Positions 1 to 12,369 of a stretch of DNA of 64,000 nucleotides are shown here, piece by piece. The position numbers were made by a program, and so were the translations under genes. The DNA comes from Daucus carota subsp. sativus. Its lineage: Eukaryota; Streptophyta; Magnoliopsida; Apiales; Apiaceae. The stretch spans positions 36,789,606 to 36,853,605 of the forward strand of contig NC_030387.2 in assembly GCF_001625215.2 (NCBI RefSeq), written 5' to 3'. How positions within the stretch are numbered: the first letter of the stretch is position 1; each line of letters begins with the position of its first letter. The notes under the pieces are model-generated. The model saw only the letters and a list, made by a program, of their open reading frames with translations, was not told the origin of the DNA and did not search any database.

Positions 1-584
1 TGCTATGAGAACCTTATTCCGCACCCCTTGATATACTCACTCACATTCCTGATTCTCAGTCCCACTCGTGATCCAAATGCCCCCTGTATTATATGTTCAC
101 ATGCCAACAACAACAGATATGCTTCTTAAGCGTTTCATTCTGTTGGGTTCATTTTTCTTCTGTGATTTCATGAGTTCTGCACTTTCTGAGGCCATGTAAT
201 GTATGTGATGTCCTTGTCCATAATGCATGCACACTTTCAAATACAAATAAATAAATCTTCAAACCGAAATGAAAATTACAAGAATATCACCATAAACACA
301 TCCTTTTCACAATCATGCAAGTTTTTTCATAATCACTTTTTTAGGCTCACAGTGTTCAGCAAATACATATACAGTATCAATACAGTTACAACATTAACAT
401 TTCATTTCCCCCTAGCCTGTACCTTTTGATTTCAGCCACAAAATAAGCCTAGGGGGCATATTACGTATAGCCTCAAATACATTCCAACATAATATACATG
501 TGCAAATGTATATACCTGCAACAATCAATAACTTGACAATAGATATGCAAATATTTATAGTTGGTTGGATGGATGGAATTGCGA
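1..584. other. Intergenic, 3' flank of XTH
   Basis: No convincing gene. The short open frames here lack family resemblance and splice continuity. Position 585 is the XTH stop on the minus strand, so the right part of this stretch should hold the XTH 3' untranslated region and polyadenylation site. Confidence 0.6.
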
Positions 585-1810
585 TTAAATTCCTGCAACA
601 CACTCTGGTGGGGTAACCGGGTAGCGCGATTTATCGGTGCAATAATCGTAGATCATGTGGTTCATGCGAACCCAACTGTATCTCCTGGCCTGCTCCGCAC
701 TCAGAGACTTGTAGGATGCACCCTCCCACCAATTAGCCGCGTTTGTGGCGCAGAAGCTCGGTCCAGGAACAGGGCACCCTTCTATGTCAAAGTCCTTGTA
801 GTATGCATAAAATGGTGCTTTGCTCCAGTTTATTTTTTCTAGCCCTCCTCTGGTGGCCCAGTCGTCGGCTTCCCATAAAGTCGAAAATACTCCCATTGGT
901 TGTGATTTTGGGAAAGGGATGCCTTTTGCTTCGTGGTTCTTGTATACTCTGATTGGCACATCATCCACAGAGAACCTGGAGGCATGAACAAGAATATTGA
1001 GTTTGACGTAAAAATATTGATGTCGAGGGTTCAAGTATCAGTAGACGAGAAAAGTAAGACTTGAGGGAAAAATCAACGTACACGACTTGACCGTGGTTCC
1101 ACATGATGGAATAAGTGTGGAAATCTGCAGCTGGATCAAACCACAGATTGACTCTTTGTTCTCTATCTCCCTTTCCATGAGCATACACATTCGTTTGCAC
1201 TGTGTAAGGCTGGCCTGTCCGGTTCCCCAAGAACTCGAAATCCAGCTCATCGCGGATATTATCTGTGTCCGAGTTCATCTAACATAACCATAAGAACATC
1301 AGTAGCGAATAAGCGAAATTACAAAGCATATTTGAATCCGAATTTAGAGAGTATCATACGTAGAAGGCCGTGACAGTGCCAGCAGAGTCCCCAGGAACGA
1401 GCTTGATCTTCATGCTAACACGTCCAAACAAATACTTCTTTTTGGAAGCAAATCCACATCCTACATATAATAACCAAGCCAATCATTAAATCAACGTGCA
1501 CATATTTTTTAAAAAATAAAAACAATTAAGTACCCAATGATTCGAAATGCATGCATGGTAACAAAAACAAAAGCATTGCAAATATAAAGATTTTGTGCAT
1601 GAAGCATTTTCCGATATAAAAACCTGAGTTCTGGTCGAGAACAAGCTGAATGGCCCTCCCTCCTTCGAGCTGCCTGATATGACTATCGGACCAAGTAACC
1701 ATAAAATCTTCCAAAAAAGTAGCAGGCCGACCCCATACTTGAAAAAAGAAGCAAGAAACAATTACACAAAACAAGAGAATGAGTCCATTAGGTTTTCTCA
1801 ATGTGGCCAT
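585..1810 (-). CDS. XTH: Xyloglucan endotransglucosylase/hydrolase, 4 exons
   Basis: GH16 enzyme that cuts and rejoins xyloglucan in the cell wall. Exons (minus strand) are 1810-1624, 1460-1360, 1278-1082 and 975-585; introns are GT-AG and the joined frame is 876 nt, 291 residues, the usual XTH length. I chose the ATG at 1810 over an in-frame ATG at 1831 because a secretion signal (charged start, then a hydrophobic run ending near VWGRP) begins there. The catalytic motif [10 protein letters not shown] lies at residues 106-115: nucleophile Glu107, acid/base Glu111, followed by the conserved N-glycosylation site NRT (Asn115). Exon 4 carries the XTH C-terminal domain with [18 protein letters not shown] at the end. 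RDELDFEF in place of HDEIDFEF resembles the Arabidopsis XTH6/7 type as I remember it. Transglucosylase activity is expected rather than shown. Confidence 0.95.
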
Positions 1811-1877
1811 ACTCTCGTGCAATCTACACAATTGTGAATTATGTTATGATGATGAAAATGGCACTACTTATGAGGCT

Positions 1878-1885
1878 CTTATATA
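1878..1885 (-). promoter_or_regulatory. Probable TATA box of XTH
   Basis: TATATAAG on the minus strand about 70 bp upstream of the chosen XTH ATG (1810). It sits at a normal distance for a short leader and supports 1810 as the start. Core promoter only; no other element is claimed. Confidence 0.55.
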
Positions 1886-2754
1886 GTAGAGATATTATAA
1901 AAGTGAGATTAATAATTTAATATGGAGGTTAGAGAAAAGTATGGATGCTAAGGATGATGGTGATTGGTGCATAGTGCAATTAAGTGAAAGGTTTTGATTT
2001 GCTTTCTGGACAGCTAATGCTAAGCTCAACTGGACCTCCTAGATTTCTCTATCAAGTCCAAGTCCATTATTGGTGTTTAAGTAGCTACTAACTATCAATT
2101 CCTCTCATCTGTGATATTAGGTCTTGTTAATCTTGACCATGTATATTCATCCAAAGACTTAACTTTTGGAAAAGTAAGGTAAACACACAGGTATTATATG
2201 TATTCTTTCTTTCTTAATTGCTTGCTGTTAATTAAGTGATGAATAAGTTGTCCACTTCATTTTCATTTTATTTAGGAAATTGTTCTCCATAAATGTGTCC
2301 CTGCTTCTACTTTTTTTTTTCCCAATAAAACACACACACACACAAAGAGATATATAAACCCTTCTGGTTTTAAGAAAAAAGGACAAAAATATATATGATG
2401 AAGTGAATTAACATCTTTTTTGAAATATATGGAGTTGCTTGCTTACAAACTATACGAATAAAAGTTTAAATCTCCAAAATATAAATAAAGCCTAAATCTG
2501 GTATAAATATAATAACTTCAAAATAGATTGTTCCCAGCATGCCTGGCTAGTTTTTATGGATAGCGCTATGCAACGCTTTTCAGGAACATCAACTTATGCA
2601 GGACAGTGAAACTTCTAGTGATCTAAATTTCTAATATTGCTATTTTTTGAAGTTTTTTTATTTTTATTAGCTAATTTATATTAGGACAGCTAGAGAAACT
2701 TCTACTATAAATCTCTAGTCTCTATTCTGTTTCAGAGATATCTTCAGTAACGAC
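1886..2754. other. Intergenic, XTH promoter side
   Basis: No gene seen. AT-rich spacer that includes the XTH upstream region and a short (CA)n tract near 2331-2344. It ends at the 8-bp target duplication of the hAT element. Confidence 0.6.
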
Positions 2755-3523
2755 CAGGGTTGAGCAAACAGTCGGTTCGGTCGAAAGCCGAACCGAACCG
2801 AAATAACCGAAAAACCGGACTTTCATATTTTTGAAAACCGGACCGAACCGTAGTTGTCTTTCAAACCGAACCGAACCGAACCGAAAATACTTCGGTTTTT
2901 TCAGTTCGGTTCGGTTAAAACCGAACTTTGTATTAAAAAAAAAACTTCAAAAGTTCTGCAATATTAATCATAGATCATGTTCTTCTGCATCACACATATA
3001 TAGTCAAGGCCTGTTACGATGTCTTACGATTTATGGAGAGAGAGTGGAGCAAAGGGTCAAGATAATGCTTGCTTGGGATCCAAATGAAAGCCAAGAGGAT
3101 GAAGAACATCGTCACCCCATTGCTGCTACTGTGCTGCCCACAGCTGACATAGATCTGGGACCTTCACCCATTCCCCGATAGATCCCATTAGTTTAGAATT
3201 TTAATTATCAAAGCTGTGTCGTTTACTTGATCAGTAGACTCCAGTGTTTTGTGAGAATGTTAGATATCTCATACTATTATTATATGTAAATATTGTTTAT
3301 ATTAAATATATATATAATTTAATTTAAAAATTATATATATATAACTTCGGTTATTTCGGTTAAACCGAACTTTTGTTTTCAAAAACCGGACCGAACCGAA
3401 CTTTTAGTTCGATTATAACCGAAAACCGAACTAACCGAAGTTTAAAAAAAATCCAAACCGAATTTGTACGGTTCGGTTTGGCTAGTTCGGTTCGGTTCGG
3501 TTTTGCTCACCCCTAGTAACGAC
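2747..3523. mobile_element. Non-autonomous hAT element, 761 bp, with 8-bp TSD
   Basis: The element runs 2755-3515. Its ends are imperfect inverted repeats: CAGGGTTGAGCAAA on the left, and TAGGGGTGAGCAAAA on the right read on the minus strand. These fit the hAT terminal form (C/T)A-G-N-G. Both sides are flanked by gtaacgac (2747-2754 and 3516-3523), an 8-bp target duplication typical of hAT. Subterminal regions are packed with CGGTTCGG/CCGAACCG units in both orientations, the usual kind of transposase-binding repeat. No transposase is encoded. The middle (about 2945-3180) is less AT-rich, includes an open stretch ending at 3181, and could be captured host sequence. Confidence 0.85.
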
Positions 3524-6391
3524 TAATATCGACAAAATTCTAACATAACTTCGTATAAATTGAGAGTGACCAAATTAGAAAGTGGATAGACATACAGTAC
3601 AAAGGATCTGAATAATATCAACCAAAACTTGAAATTGTAAAGAGAATTTCTTTGGGAAATTAATGAAAACAAGTATTCTTCCTATATTATATACCCAAAC
3701 TGCCGAAACAATAATTTTCAACAAATATGTTGGTAAATTTTAAGGAATATATATGTCGAAGAAGGGAGAAAAAATTGTCGATAAAAGCAAACGGGACTAT
3801 AAACGGCTACAATAGCAAACTAGAACTAAGACCAGCGAAAATAATTGTTTTTCTAGACGAGTCACTTGATATAAAAAGTTCATCTCTTAAAAAGATAATC
3901 AAAACTTCAAATATTTTTTATCTCTACATCAACTTGGCCATCCATAATTTATTAATGAAAACAAAAATGAATTTGCTAAAGTCGTAGCAGGACAAAAAAA
4001 AAATGGTTGAATTTTCGGGGAATAATAAAAGGCTGTCCACAGCCATTCACCCAGCTGAAAGCTGAGATTGACATGTTTAGGCATACTGTCTATACATATA
4101 CATTGTTAATTTGTTATCATGCACCTCCAAGACATGGTCCAGTGGACCTTAAAATCGATCTCTTGATATATATATATCCAAGGTCCATATCACCATGCAT
4201 GGTAGATTCACAATTCGAAATAGGTCATGCTTCTACTTTCTACATTGCACGAGACAGCTGAGCAAGAGACTCTCAATTCTCCTGGATATGCTCCTTGAAT
4301 ATATTGTTTTCTCCTGGATATGCTCCTTGAACTGTTTTTGGGCGATTTCTCAACTACGAGGTCTGCACCCGTATTTTTTTAGACAAGTTTCGAATCCTAT
4401 TGCATCTGAAAATTGAAGAGACAAATAACAAATGACTTTATCACGTACACATAATAACAACCATTTCTTAGACGATGAATTCTTATTAAGTCGATCTAAT
4501 ATCACTAATAATGATGGTCTGATAAGAAAAATCACCACCAACAAAAATTTATCATCTAAAAAGTATTTGTTATCGCGTGTCTATGTGCAGAGATCCTAAC
4601 CTAAAAGTTGGAAAAATTATGTTTTTCATAAAGACATTAATATTAAGCCCGTTAAAGATTAGGTTACTGGATAGAAACACGTTATTTGCCGACAAGTGTA
4701 TCCGCCTTGAGAAAATGAAAGACTCCGAACGGTGAACCAATACAATTCTGCCAATGAATAGCTTCCATCTGGCATCCGGATTGGTTTGGACCCATTTCAC
4801 ATTTTTCTTGTATTTTGGCTCCCTAACAGCAATACCAGCTCATTATCATTCGCCAGCGGACTCATACTATTGGCTGATATGCTCGCAGGAGGTTCAATGC
4901 CGAGCTTTCTTAATCGCGGCGGCTATGAAATTTAATTTTAGAGAGTTTGAAAAGCTAACTCATGGAGCGAATTGTCTCTGTTATTGTTAATTTACTACCT
5001 GGGTTCCCGTCTATTATCCAATTTCTATTACGATAATTATATTATAATGAATAGGTTTTATGTTGTTGCTCCTCCTGATTATAAGATATTTAACAAATGA
5101 ATACTTAAATCATTTTCAACAGAGAGCCCAATAAATATTAAAAAAATGTTATAAGTTGATGGTTCATTCTTTTTGGAAAATCTGAAAAAAGAAATTGGTT
5201 CAAATAAAATCGGATGGAGTATATATAAAGAATGACTGAATATTTTATTTATAAACCACAATTTTAATGTTTGCTTACAATATTTTAAGTAAAATAAATT
5301 ATTATTAATATGAGATTTGAAATAATTATGATAATTGACTGAGAAATTTGAAATGATAATATTAAATATAATTGTTTATAGATTGAAAAAATATAAATAA
5401 CATAACATATGTTTAATAAAATTCGACACAAACACACATATATAATTTTAATATATTGCATATTCTGTAAAACCTTTTAAATTATAAGAGTATTATTATC
5501 TAAATCTTTTAATATTATACTTATCATGTCTCTTTTATTTATTTTAAAATTTTAGAATTATTATCAATGAAAATGATAATTTTTTAGTTTGAATAATTTT
5601 GTTCTGTGTGAATAACCTATTAGTTAACTACAGGACCGATCGTATAAAGGGCCCTGTGAAGGCTAAATCATGGCTGAGTATTTTCGGGCCGGACTTCTTC
5701 TGGCTCGCGTGGACAGATTTTCAAACAATTTTTTTATTTGCATCACATGAGGTTGAGTTAATATGCATCTCAATTCTCAACTACTATATATATGGTACAG
5801 ATTTGCCACTTTTAAGAGATCTCAAAAATCTGCCACTCAGCTGGAAGTGATAATACATAAAGTATAAATGTACCAAGTACTCACCGTGGTCCAGTGAAAT
5901 GGATTTTCAGCACGATTGGAAAGCACACCATCAAGCAATACCAGCCAAGATTCTAATGGATCAAAAGTACTACAAGGTCATTTTTTGAGGAAATAAACAA
6001 CTGAGCAGTAGTTATGCAAAAGTTTTAAAAACAAAAACACAGGATATTATAGTGTTACTGTTAAAATCATATTTTAGAATTTCATATCCCAGTCAGTTCT
6101 TGTTCTAACATACTTATCCAATTATCTGCTTACCAAACCGATTGATGTGTTTGTGTTTGGTCCCCAAATCAATTCATTCATGTGGTATGTTTTGTTTCAA
6201 GTGGGAAGTTGTAGCAGTGTTGATTCACAGTACAGGAAATAAACAACGGTTTAAAGAATGAGCATAGTACAACTGTACTAGGAGCTACATATGTAGATGA
6301 AAACACTAGTGTTCTGTAGTGATTAAATTACCTCACCTTTCATTTTTCTTAATACAATTACACAATTAGTTCTCATTTGGAGAACTTAACT
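3524..6391. other. Intergenic, AT-rich
   Basis: No supportable gene. Short open frames (for example 3727-3987 and 4754-4990) have low-complexity composition and no family match I recognise. A 21-bp sequence beginning tctcctggatatgctcc occurs twice, near 4278 and 4312. Positions 5000-5600 are extremely AT-rich. Confidence 0.55.
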
Positions 6392-6772
6392 TAAGAGCAA
6401 GTCCAACAGTGTCCTAGTTGGAGCCCTATATATATAATAAAATATAATGTCCTAGTGATTTAGGACACTATACACATACATCTATTCCAACAATATGCCT
6501 TATCTTCATGTCTTAATATTAAAATATTAATATATTCGAATACAACTATATATAAGCCAAGTATGAAAAGGTGTGAAAAGAGAGAGAAAGTGAATATTTT
6601 ATGGATTAAAATGGTTTAGGACAAGTGTGGTAGTGCCTTATAAATAAGGCACATGTAGTGTGTCCTAGTGTTTTAAGGCACCACTAGGACACTGTTGGAT
6701 TACATTTTTATCTCAAATGCCTTAAATTTTAACTCAGGACACTATTATAGGGCACTGTTGGACTTGCTCTAA
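6392..6772. mobile_element. Tourist/PIF-Harbinger-like MITE, 375 bp, TAA TSD
   Basis: Element 6395-6769. The left end GAGCAAGTCCAACAGTGTCC is matched inverted by the right end, which reads GAGCAAGTCCAACAGTGCCC on the minus strand. Both sides carry TAA (6392-6394 and 6770-6772), the 3-bp duplication of PIF/Harbinger elements. The interior repeats GTCCTAG and GGACACT motifs in both orientations and has no coding capacity. The ends match the GAGCAAGTCCAACAG type common in plant genomes. Confidence 0.82.
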
Positions 6773-6794
6773 GGATGTACTGATATCCTTGTGT

Positions 6795-6980
6795 TGAAAT
6801 ATAAAATAAGATCTATTTGAGATCTTTCTTTAATAATGGACCGGTTCTCAACATGATATCATAGCTCTGGTTAGATGGAGTTCTCAAAATATTCTCGTAA
6901 TATAATATGAACATGATGGTATTCGAGAGTGATGGGAGTGTTGAAATATAGCATAAGATCCATTTGAGGTCTTTCTGAAA
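6795..6980. repeat. Diverged direct repeat, about 40 bp twice
   Basis: A sequence beginning gtgttgaaatata and including tttgag(a/g)tctttct occurs near 6795-6835 and again near 6938-6980. The spacer mentions no coding features. It may be a relic of a larger repeat family, but I see no termini. Confidence 0.5.
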
Positions 6981-8684
6981 CTTTTTTGTGATAAATTGCT
7001 ATCTTTTGTATAAGCAATTACTATAGTACTCATCATCACAGGCTACATAAATCCTGGTTGAATTGAAGCAATAGAAAGAGTGGCAGTAGAATCCCAGTCT
7101 CATAAAAACACCAAATTAAACATGAGCTACTCAGGCTTTCTCATGCACCAGCATTGAATCATTCCATATACTACCGCCATAAGTAGATGTAGTAACAAAG
7201 TTGTTATAGAAATGATGCAATCGCCTAAAAACCTGGTGTGGGGTAAATATTGAATTGCAAATCAATATGCTAGTAAATGTTTTGTTTCAGAAATGGCAGC
7301 AAACTGTTGAAACTATATTAAATCTCAAGTAACAAACACAGCTATTGAAGCATGTATCACTTGTTATTGTTTGTCAGGGCCGGAGTCAATGCTATTGTTT
7401 TGTTAGAGTAACATACTGCAATCTGTTAGCCTACCTTCTATTTCCATGCACCAAAGCGAGTTGCGTTTTTTTCCGGTAATGATCAGTCTCGAGAATATCA
7501 GTAATACTTCTGGCGACACTTTAACATCTCCGACCGCTTATTAGCTTGAGAGTTGGAAAAGAACTTATCAAGATCATATATTATTCTAACATTCACTATC
7601 CCCCGAAAGAAAATCCATTTATGGATCAGAAATGAATCACGGACTTTGAGACATAATTGTGCCTATTGAGAATCGCATGGAGTCAAACTCGAGTTTCCCA
7701 CGCACTTAAACTCTGTACCATGTTAAATTAAGAAAATCGTCATTATACATAATAATTGTAACATTATAGTAAAGAACAATGAGTTGAAAATTAGGGGAGA
7801 TATTACAGTAGTGGTAATAGCATCAGTAGTCAATAAAGTGAAAAGGACAATACTAGTTCATGTGATCACCTTCATTGATTGACTCTCATGATTGAGAAGA
7901 TTTGACACGTGTGCTCCGTACGAGCCCCTCGCCCATGCTTCTTCACACAACACAGATCCATACATACATTATACATAGAGCTCACTTAGGAATCAGAGTC
8001 TGTCACTTTTTGGATATTTGGCGTGATCACTTGGTGGTGCTGCCACAAAACCAACTTCTGCAAGAAACACCCATATTACTCTTACACAAACATCACAACT
8101 ATTTAATTACTCTAATATCCCGACTATACTGTATTATTAAAGCCGAAACATTAAAAACGAAAACGCATTATCATAACAGCTGTGAATTCATGTGCTGTTA
8201 GTGAAAAAATACACATATGGTCTCTGTGGGAAGGGTAGCAGGGAGATTGGGTGGAGTGCTGTCTTATCTATTTTAGGCTCTTTCTCTGGAGTAAAAACTT
8301 GTGACTGACTATTTCTCTCGTTAACACATACTAGAATTTATTTTATTTCGATCTCACATCTTTACTGTTAACACAAGTTACATAACAGTACTGACTTGTG
8401 CTCTCTTCCTTCTGTTTTACTCCATATCACCATCTCATCATCTTTCTGAAATTTGGAGGCTCATTGAACGAGGCTTAGCTAGCAAGGGTCTTTCAAAAGT
8501 AACCCTTTTGCACCCCTTTCAACTCTCTTTTCAATCACCACCACCACCTTCTTACTCTTCTTACTTAACATCTCCTTTTGTCTATTCTGTTCTGTTCTTC
8601 ACTTGTATTTTTCTAGCTCAACTTCTTGCAAACATAAACATTTCTTTATAAACTTTCATCTCCTCTTGTTTTGCATTTTAAAAA
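6981..8684. other. Intergenic, EPFL promoter side
   Basis: No gene seen between the repeat pair and the EPFL ATG. The last ~250 bp (8430-8684) is pyrimidine-rich (many CTTTC/ACCACC runs) and probably forms the EPFL leader. A G-box-like ACACGTGT core lies near 7904. Confidence 0.5.
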
Positions 8685-9252
8685 ATGGGCTGTGATCAAA
8701 ATCTCTTGATTCATGCCCATCACAAACTTATCCGATCCACCATTTATTTGCTCTTCCTTTTAATTTCAACTTCAACTCATCACAGTTACACTGCTGCAGG
8801 TAAATAACTTAACTTTCTCAATCAAATCTTAGCATAATTCATTACTATACTAATGTAGCCCAAAAAATTGATTTTTATTATTGCAGGCAGAATATTGGGG
8901 GATCCACTAGCTGGCTCTCAGGCAAGAATTTCATTTACAGAAAAAGTCTTCTGTTGTTTCTTCAACTGTAATGTTCAAAACTAACAATGTTGTGCTTGTG
9001 GATCATAAAATGTAGGAAGACAAATCAATTTTGAGCGGCCAGATTGGCTCAAGGCCGCCGCGATGCGAAAGAAGGTGTGGCTCTTGTGGGCATTGTGAAG
9101 CCATTCAAGTCCCAACCAACCCTCAGATCAAAGCAGGAAACAAAAACTCAACAACTGTTTACAAAATTGCATACTCAAGAGGTGAAGACAATTCCAACTA
9201 TAAGCCTATGAGTTGGAAATGCAAATGCGGCAACTTCATCTTCAACCCCTGA
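8685..9252 (+). CDS. EPFL2: EPIDERMAL PATTERNING FACTOR-like peptide precursor, 3 exons
   Basis: Secreted cysteine-rich ligand of the EPF/EPFL family. Known members bind ERECTA-family receptor kinases with or without TMM to pattern stomata, leaf margins and inflorescences. Exons are 8685-8799, 8887-8921 and 9016-9252; 387 nt, 128 residues. The N-terminus has a hydrophobic signal segment (STIYLLFLLISTST). The mature C-terminal domain has six cysteines: CERRCGSCGHC, then a loop, then WKCKCGNFIFNP at the end, with SNYKPMSW before the last pair. That pattern suits the EPFL1/2/3 group; EPFL2 is my best guess. Intron 1 is GT-AG. Intron 2 appears to start with GC (CAG|GCAAGAA) and end in TAG, the tolerated GC-AG class. 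An alternative weak GT donor at 8945 also keeps frame and would add eight residues. Confidence 0.88.
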
Positions 9253-9886
9253 TGATCAAGAACCAGGATCATGGTTTTCGATATTTGAACTAGTTAAGTG
9301 ATGAATTCGTGTCATAAAATTGATCGAAGTTTGTGTAAATGAATGAGTTTACTGTCAAGAGTTATAAACAAGTAAAGGGGAAGTACATTGTTTCTTTTTT
9401 GATGCATTTCTTTTGTTTGTATTCATCCTCAATTCCTTATTGATTCACAATCTTGATGATTCTCCGGCTACTTTGCTGCATTGTATGTGTCCAACAGATA
9501 TTTGATATCCTTGTTGTTTGATTCTCTTCAATACGAAAAGAAACTGATGGAGCAGTATTTGGATAGTGATACTACATGTCAAAAGCCAGCTTCAGGGAAT
9601 TGATGCATGCAGATATTCGATGCTTCTGAGTTCTTTCATTTTCGTATAAAAGTTTAGGAGTTCAGGTAGAAGCATGCTATGTTACCTAAACTCGTTAACA
9701 GTATCCAATATTGATACCTGTATGAGTGTTGTACTCAGTAATATCTTGAAAATTTAACATATTTTTGGTTGAACTAAGTGTTCAAGTGCTATGTTCATGT
9801 GCAAGTGTCAAGTGTTTGACACGACACACGAGTACGTAGATACATGAAAGGTCGGTGTAACGGAAGTATGTGTTTGGAACATCTTA
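9253..9886. other. EPFL 3' flank
   Basis: Downstream of the EPFL stop. Probably 3' untranslated region for the first few hundred bases. No further gene seen. Confidence 0.5.
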
Positions 9887-10014
9887 AAAGTATTATTGTT
9901 TGAATTCATCTAACATATGATTATTTATATTTGCCGAAGAATAAAATGTTAAAGTATTATTGTTTGAATTCATCTGACTTGTGATTATTTATATTGAGTC
10001 GAAGAATGAAATGT
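9887..10014. repeat. 64-bp tandem duplication (2 copies)
   Basis: Two adjacent 64-bp units, 9887-9950 and 9951-10014, both beginning aaagtattattgtttgaatt and differing at only a handful of bases. No coding content. A recent local duplication. Confidence 0.8.
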
Positions 10015-11705
10015 AATGACTAAAAAGATTTGAGGTATGAGTTTTACGGCCTTGCAAGTTGCATCACGGCTTTACCCCCAAGTAAATGACTTGTTCCCTG
10101 TGTCCTGCCTATCTCTACTGTATTATTAGTCAGAATATTTACCAATGTCGATATTATTTAAATTCAAATATAAAGCTATTAACATCCGCAGAAGGCACTG
10201 AACAATCCGAAAAGCACATGTTTGATGCTAGATTTGGCAACAAAATGCTTATGCAAAAACAAAGTAAAATTAGTATTACCAGTACTGACTTCTGAAACTT
10301 CAAAAGTACTCCGTTTAATTGAGTTATCAAAAAGAGTCAGTGGCTTGCTTTCTAAAAAACTGCGGGTAAAGTGTTCAGTAAAATTGAATGCTCTGTGACT
10401 AAATTCATTTCAAAATTTGAATTTAACTCGCATTACCTAATTAATGTTTTCGATTAGAATTTATAACAAAATCAATTTATGTAGATAAAATAGCAGTACA
10501 ATATCCTTTGTTTTAAAAAAACTAAAAAAAACTAGTACAATATCCAAAAATGAATCGGGGTCGTTACACAGGTACACAGCTACACCAACTGGGTAGAAGA
10601 GTGACGTAGCAACTTAAACAAACATTGATTGATGATAAGAGGAGACTTTACTCAGATTTCTCATACAGCCTGAGGGTGCATTGGAGTCATAACCATTGCC
10701 CACTCTCCTCATTTTCCGTTTCTATCTCTGCAGCTTTTCTCTCTTTATTTCCATGGAGTACTCCATGGAAATAAACACACACACACACAAGTACATAACA
10801 CACACCTACATGCCTACATGCCCATCTACTAGCATTTACTTTTTAAACTACGGAATGGGCGGTATCCCAAAACACTGTGATTGTATTTTGTTACTCTATC
10901 TGTAACTAAAAAAAATATTCAAATTTAAGAGAAGTTATTCTAAATTTATCTAATGGTGAACTAAAAAATGATATAAATTTGGATTGGTTAATAATACAGA
11001 TTCAAACTTATTTTGGATCCAAATATTTTAATATTATTATATTATTTTATAGTTTGTTAGTTTTGTTATTAGTAAATGTAAAATAATTAAATTTGGAACA
11101 TAATTAATATTAAATTTTCAAAACACAATTTTTGAAATGCATAAAAATTCAAATTACATGAAAATTAAAAGCATAATATAAAATAAGTTACAAGATAATT
11201 TATTTTCTATAGCATTTATTTTTTCCTAATGTACTTTATAACGTTTTATCTTTATTCAAATGTATTTTATTTATAGTGTTATTATTTGAGTTTATAATGA
11301 AATTTATTAATCTTTATTCGAAATACTGAAAATCTAAATATATATGAAGACTGAATTTGGATCACCTTATTGGAATAGAATGTCGATCACTTATTAGTGA
11401 TCCAAATTGAGATCTATGATTGGAGCTAGCTAGTTTTACAGGAAGCTGAATAGAAAATACGAGTATCAAGCATGAAATTCGAACATGTCTTTGACAAGAT
11501 AGAGTGGATGAGGGTGTTTAATAAAAAAAAAAAAATTGAGTATCAAACACTTGCATGATTTTAAGAAGAAGAAGAAGACAACGGGGAGAACATATTCTGA
11601 AATGGGAAAGGAGATGTATAAGCAAGTGATAAGACTGGAGAGAGATGTGTTCTCTACATAGCCATCAAACAGTTGGAAGGAGGTATATATAAGCCTAACC
11701 TAACA
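10015..11705. other. Intergenic, AT-rich
   Basis: No gene supported. It contains a 32-bp perfect palindrome (10744-10775), a (CA)n tract next to it (about 10776-10789) and very AT-rich sequence from 10900 to 11350. A short (aag)n run lies near 11563-11578. Confidence 0.55.
10744..10775. repeat. 32-bp perfect palindrome
   Basis: Centre is CCATGGAGTACTCCATGG. Pairing extends outward through TTTATTT/AAATAAA, giving 32 bases without mismatch or loop. It is directly followed by a (CA)n tract. Function unknown; cruciform-prone. Confidence 0.85.
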
Positions 11706-12021
11706 TAATCCCTCCGTCCCGGTAGATTGTATACGTTTGATTTGGACACGGAGACCAAGAAAAAGTGTAAAAAGTGAATAAAAAGAGATGAAAAGTGAGT
11801 AAAGTGGTGGGACCCATTTATATTTAATGATAGATTTGAGATAGTGGAGGAAAATAGTGGGTGTAATAGTGTTTATATTATTATAGAATGGAGATAGGGG
11901 AAGAAAGAAGTGGGTGTAATAATGTTTTATATTATTAAAAGTTACTATATTTGGAATGTATAGAAATGATGGGACGTCCCAAAAAGGAAACTGTATAGAA
12001 TTGATTGGGACGGAGGGAGTA
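11706..12021. mobile_element. Stowaway MITE, 312 bp, TA TSD
   Basis: Element 11708-12019 flanked by TA (11706-11707 and 12020-12021). The left end reads ATCCCTCCGTCCC and the right end, inverted, CTCCCTCCGTCCC, the signature of Tc1/mariner-derived Stowaway elements. The open frame on the minus strand across it is fortuitous. Confidence 0.92.
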
Positions 12022-12369
12022 ATGCAAAGCAGTAGTAGTAACAATGAAACATCTCATCACCACTTCTCAACTGTTGAGGTCAATGCACCAGGATTACTAC
12101 AGCTGCTGCTTGGTAATGATTCCAATTTCAATGGATCATGACTACTTCAACACACCAGGTCTGGTACATGATTAGACCAGGGAAGTAAAGGGAAATGGGG
12201 AATCTATCTCATACCATATCTTTACAAATCAACCTCATCAAATATCAAGTACAGATTCTATCTTTAAAAAGCCTAGTTGTTTGTTGTTTAAACATATCAA
12301 CAAAAGCTCAATGGAATTTGCATATGTTGTTAGATTTTTAATGTTAGAATAAGCCTAGTTAACACTAAC

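Noticed and set aside
11700..12141. Open frames overlapping the Stowaway MITE on both strands
   Set aside because: They run through the inverted termini and have no domain; fortuitous.
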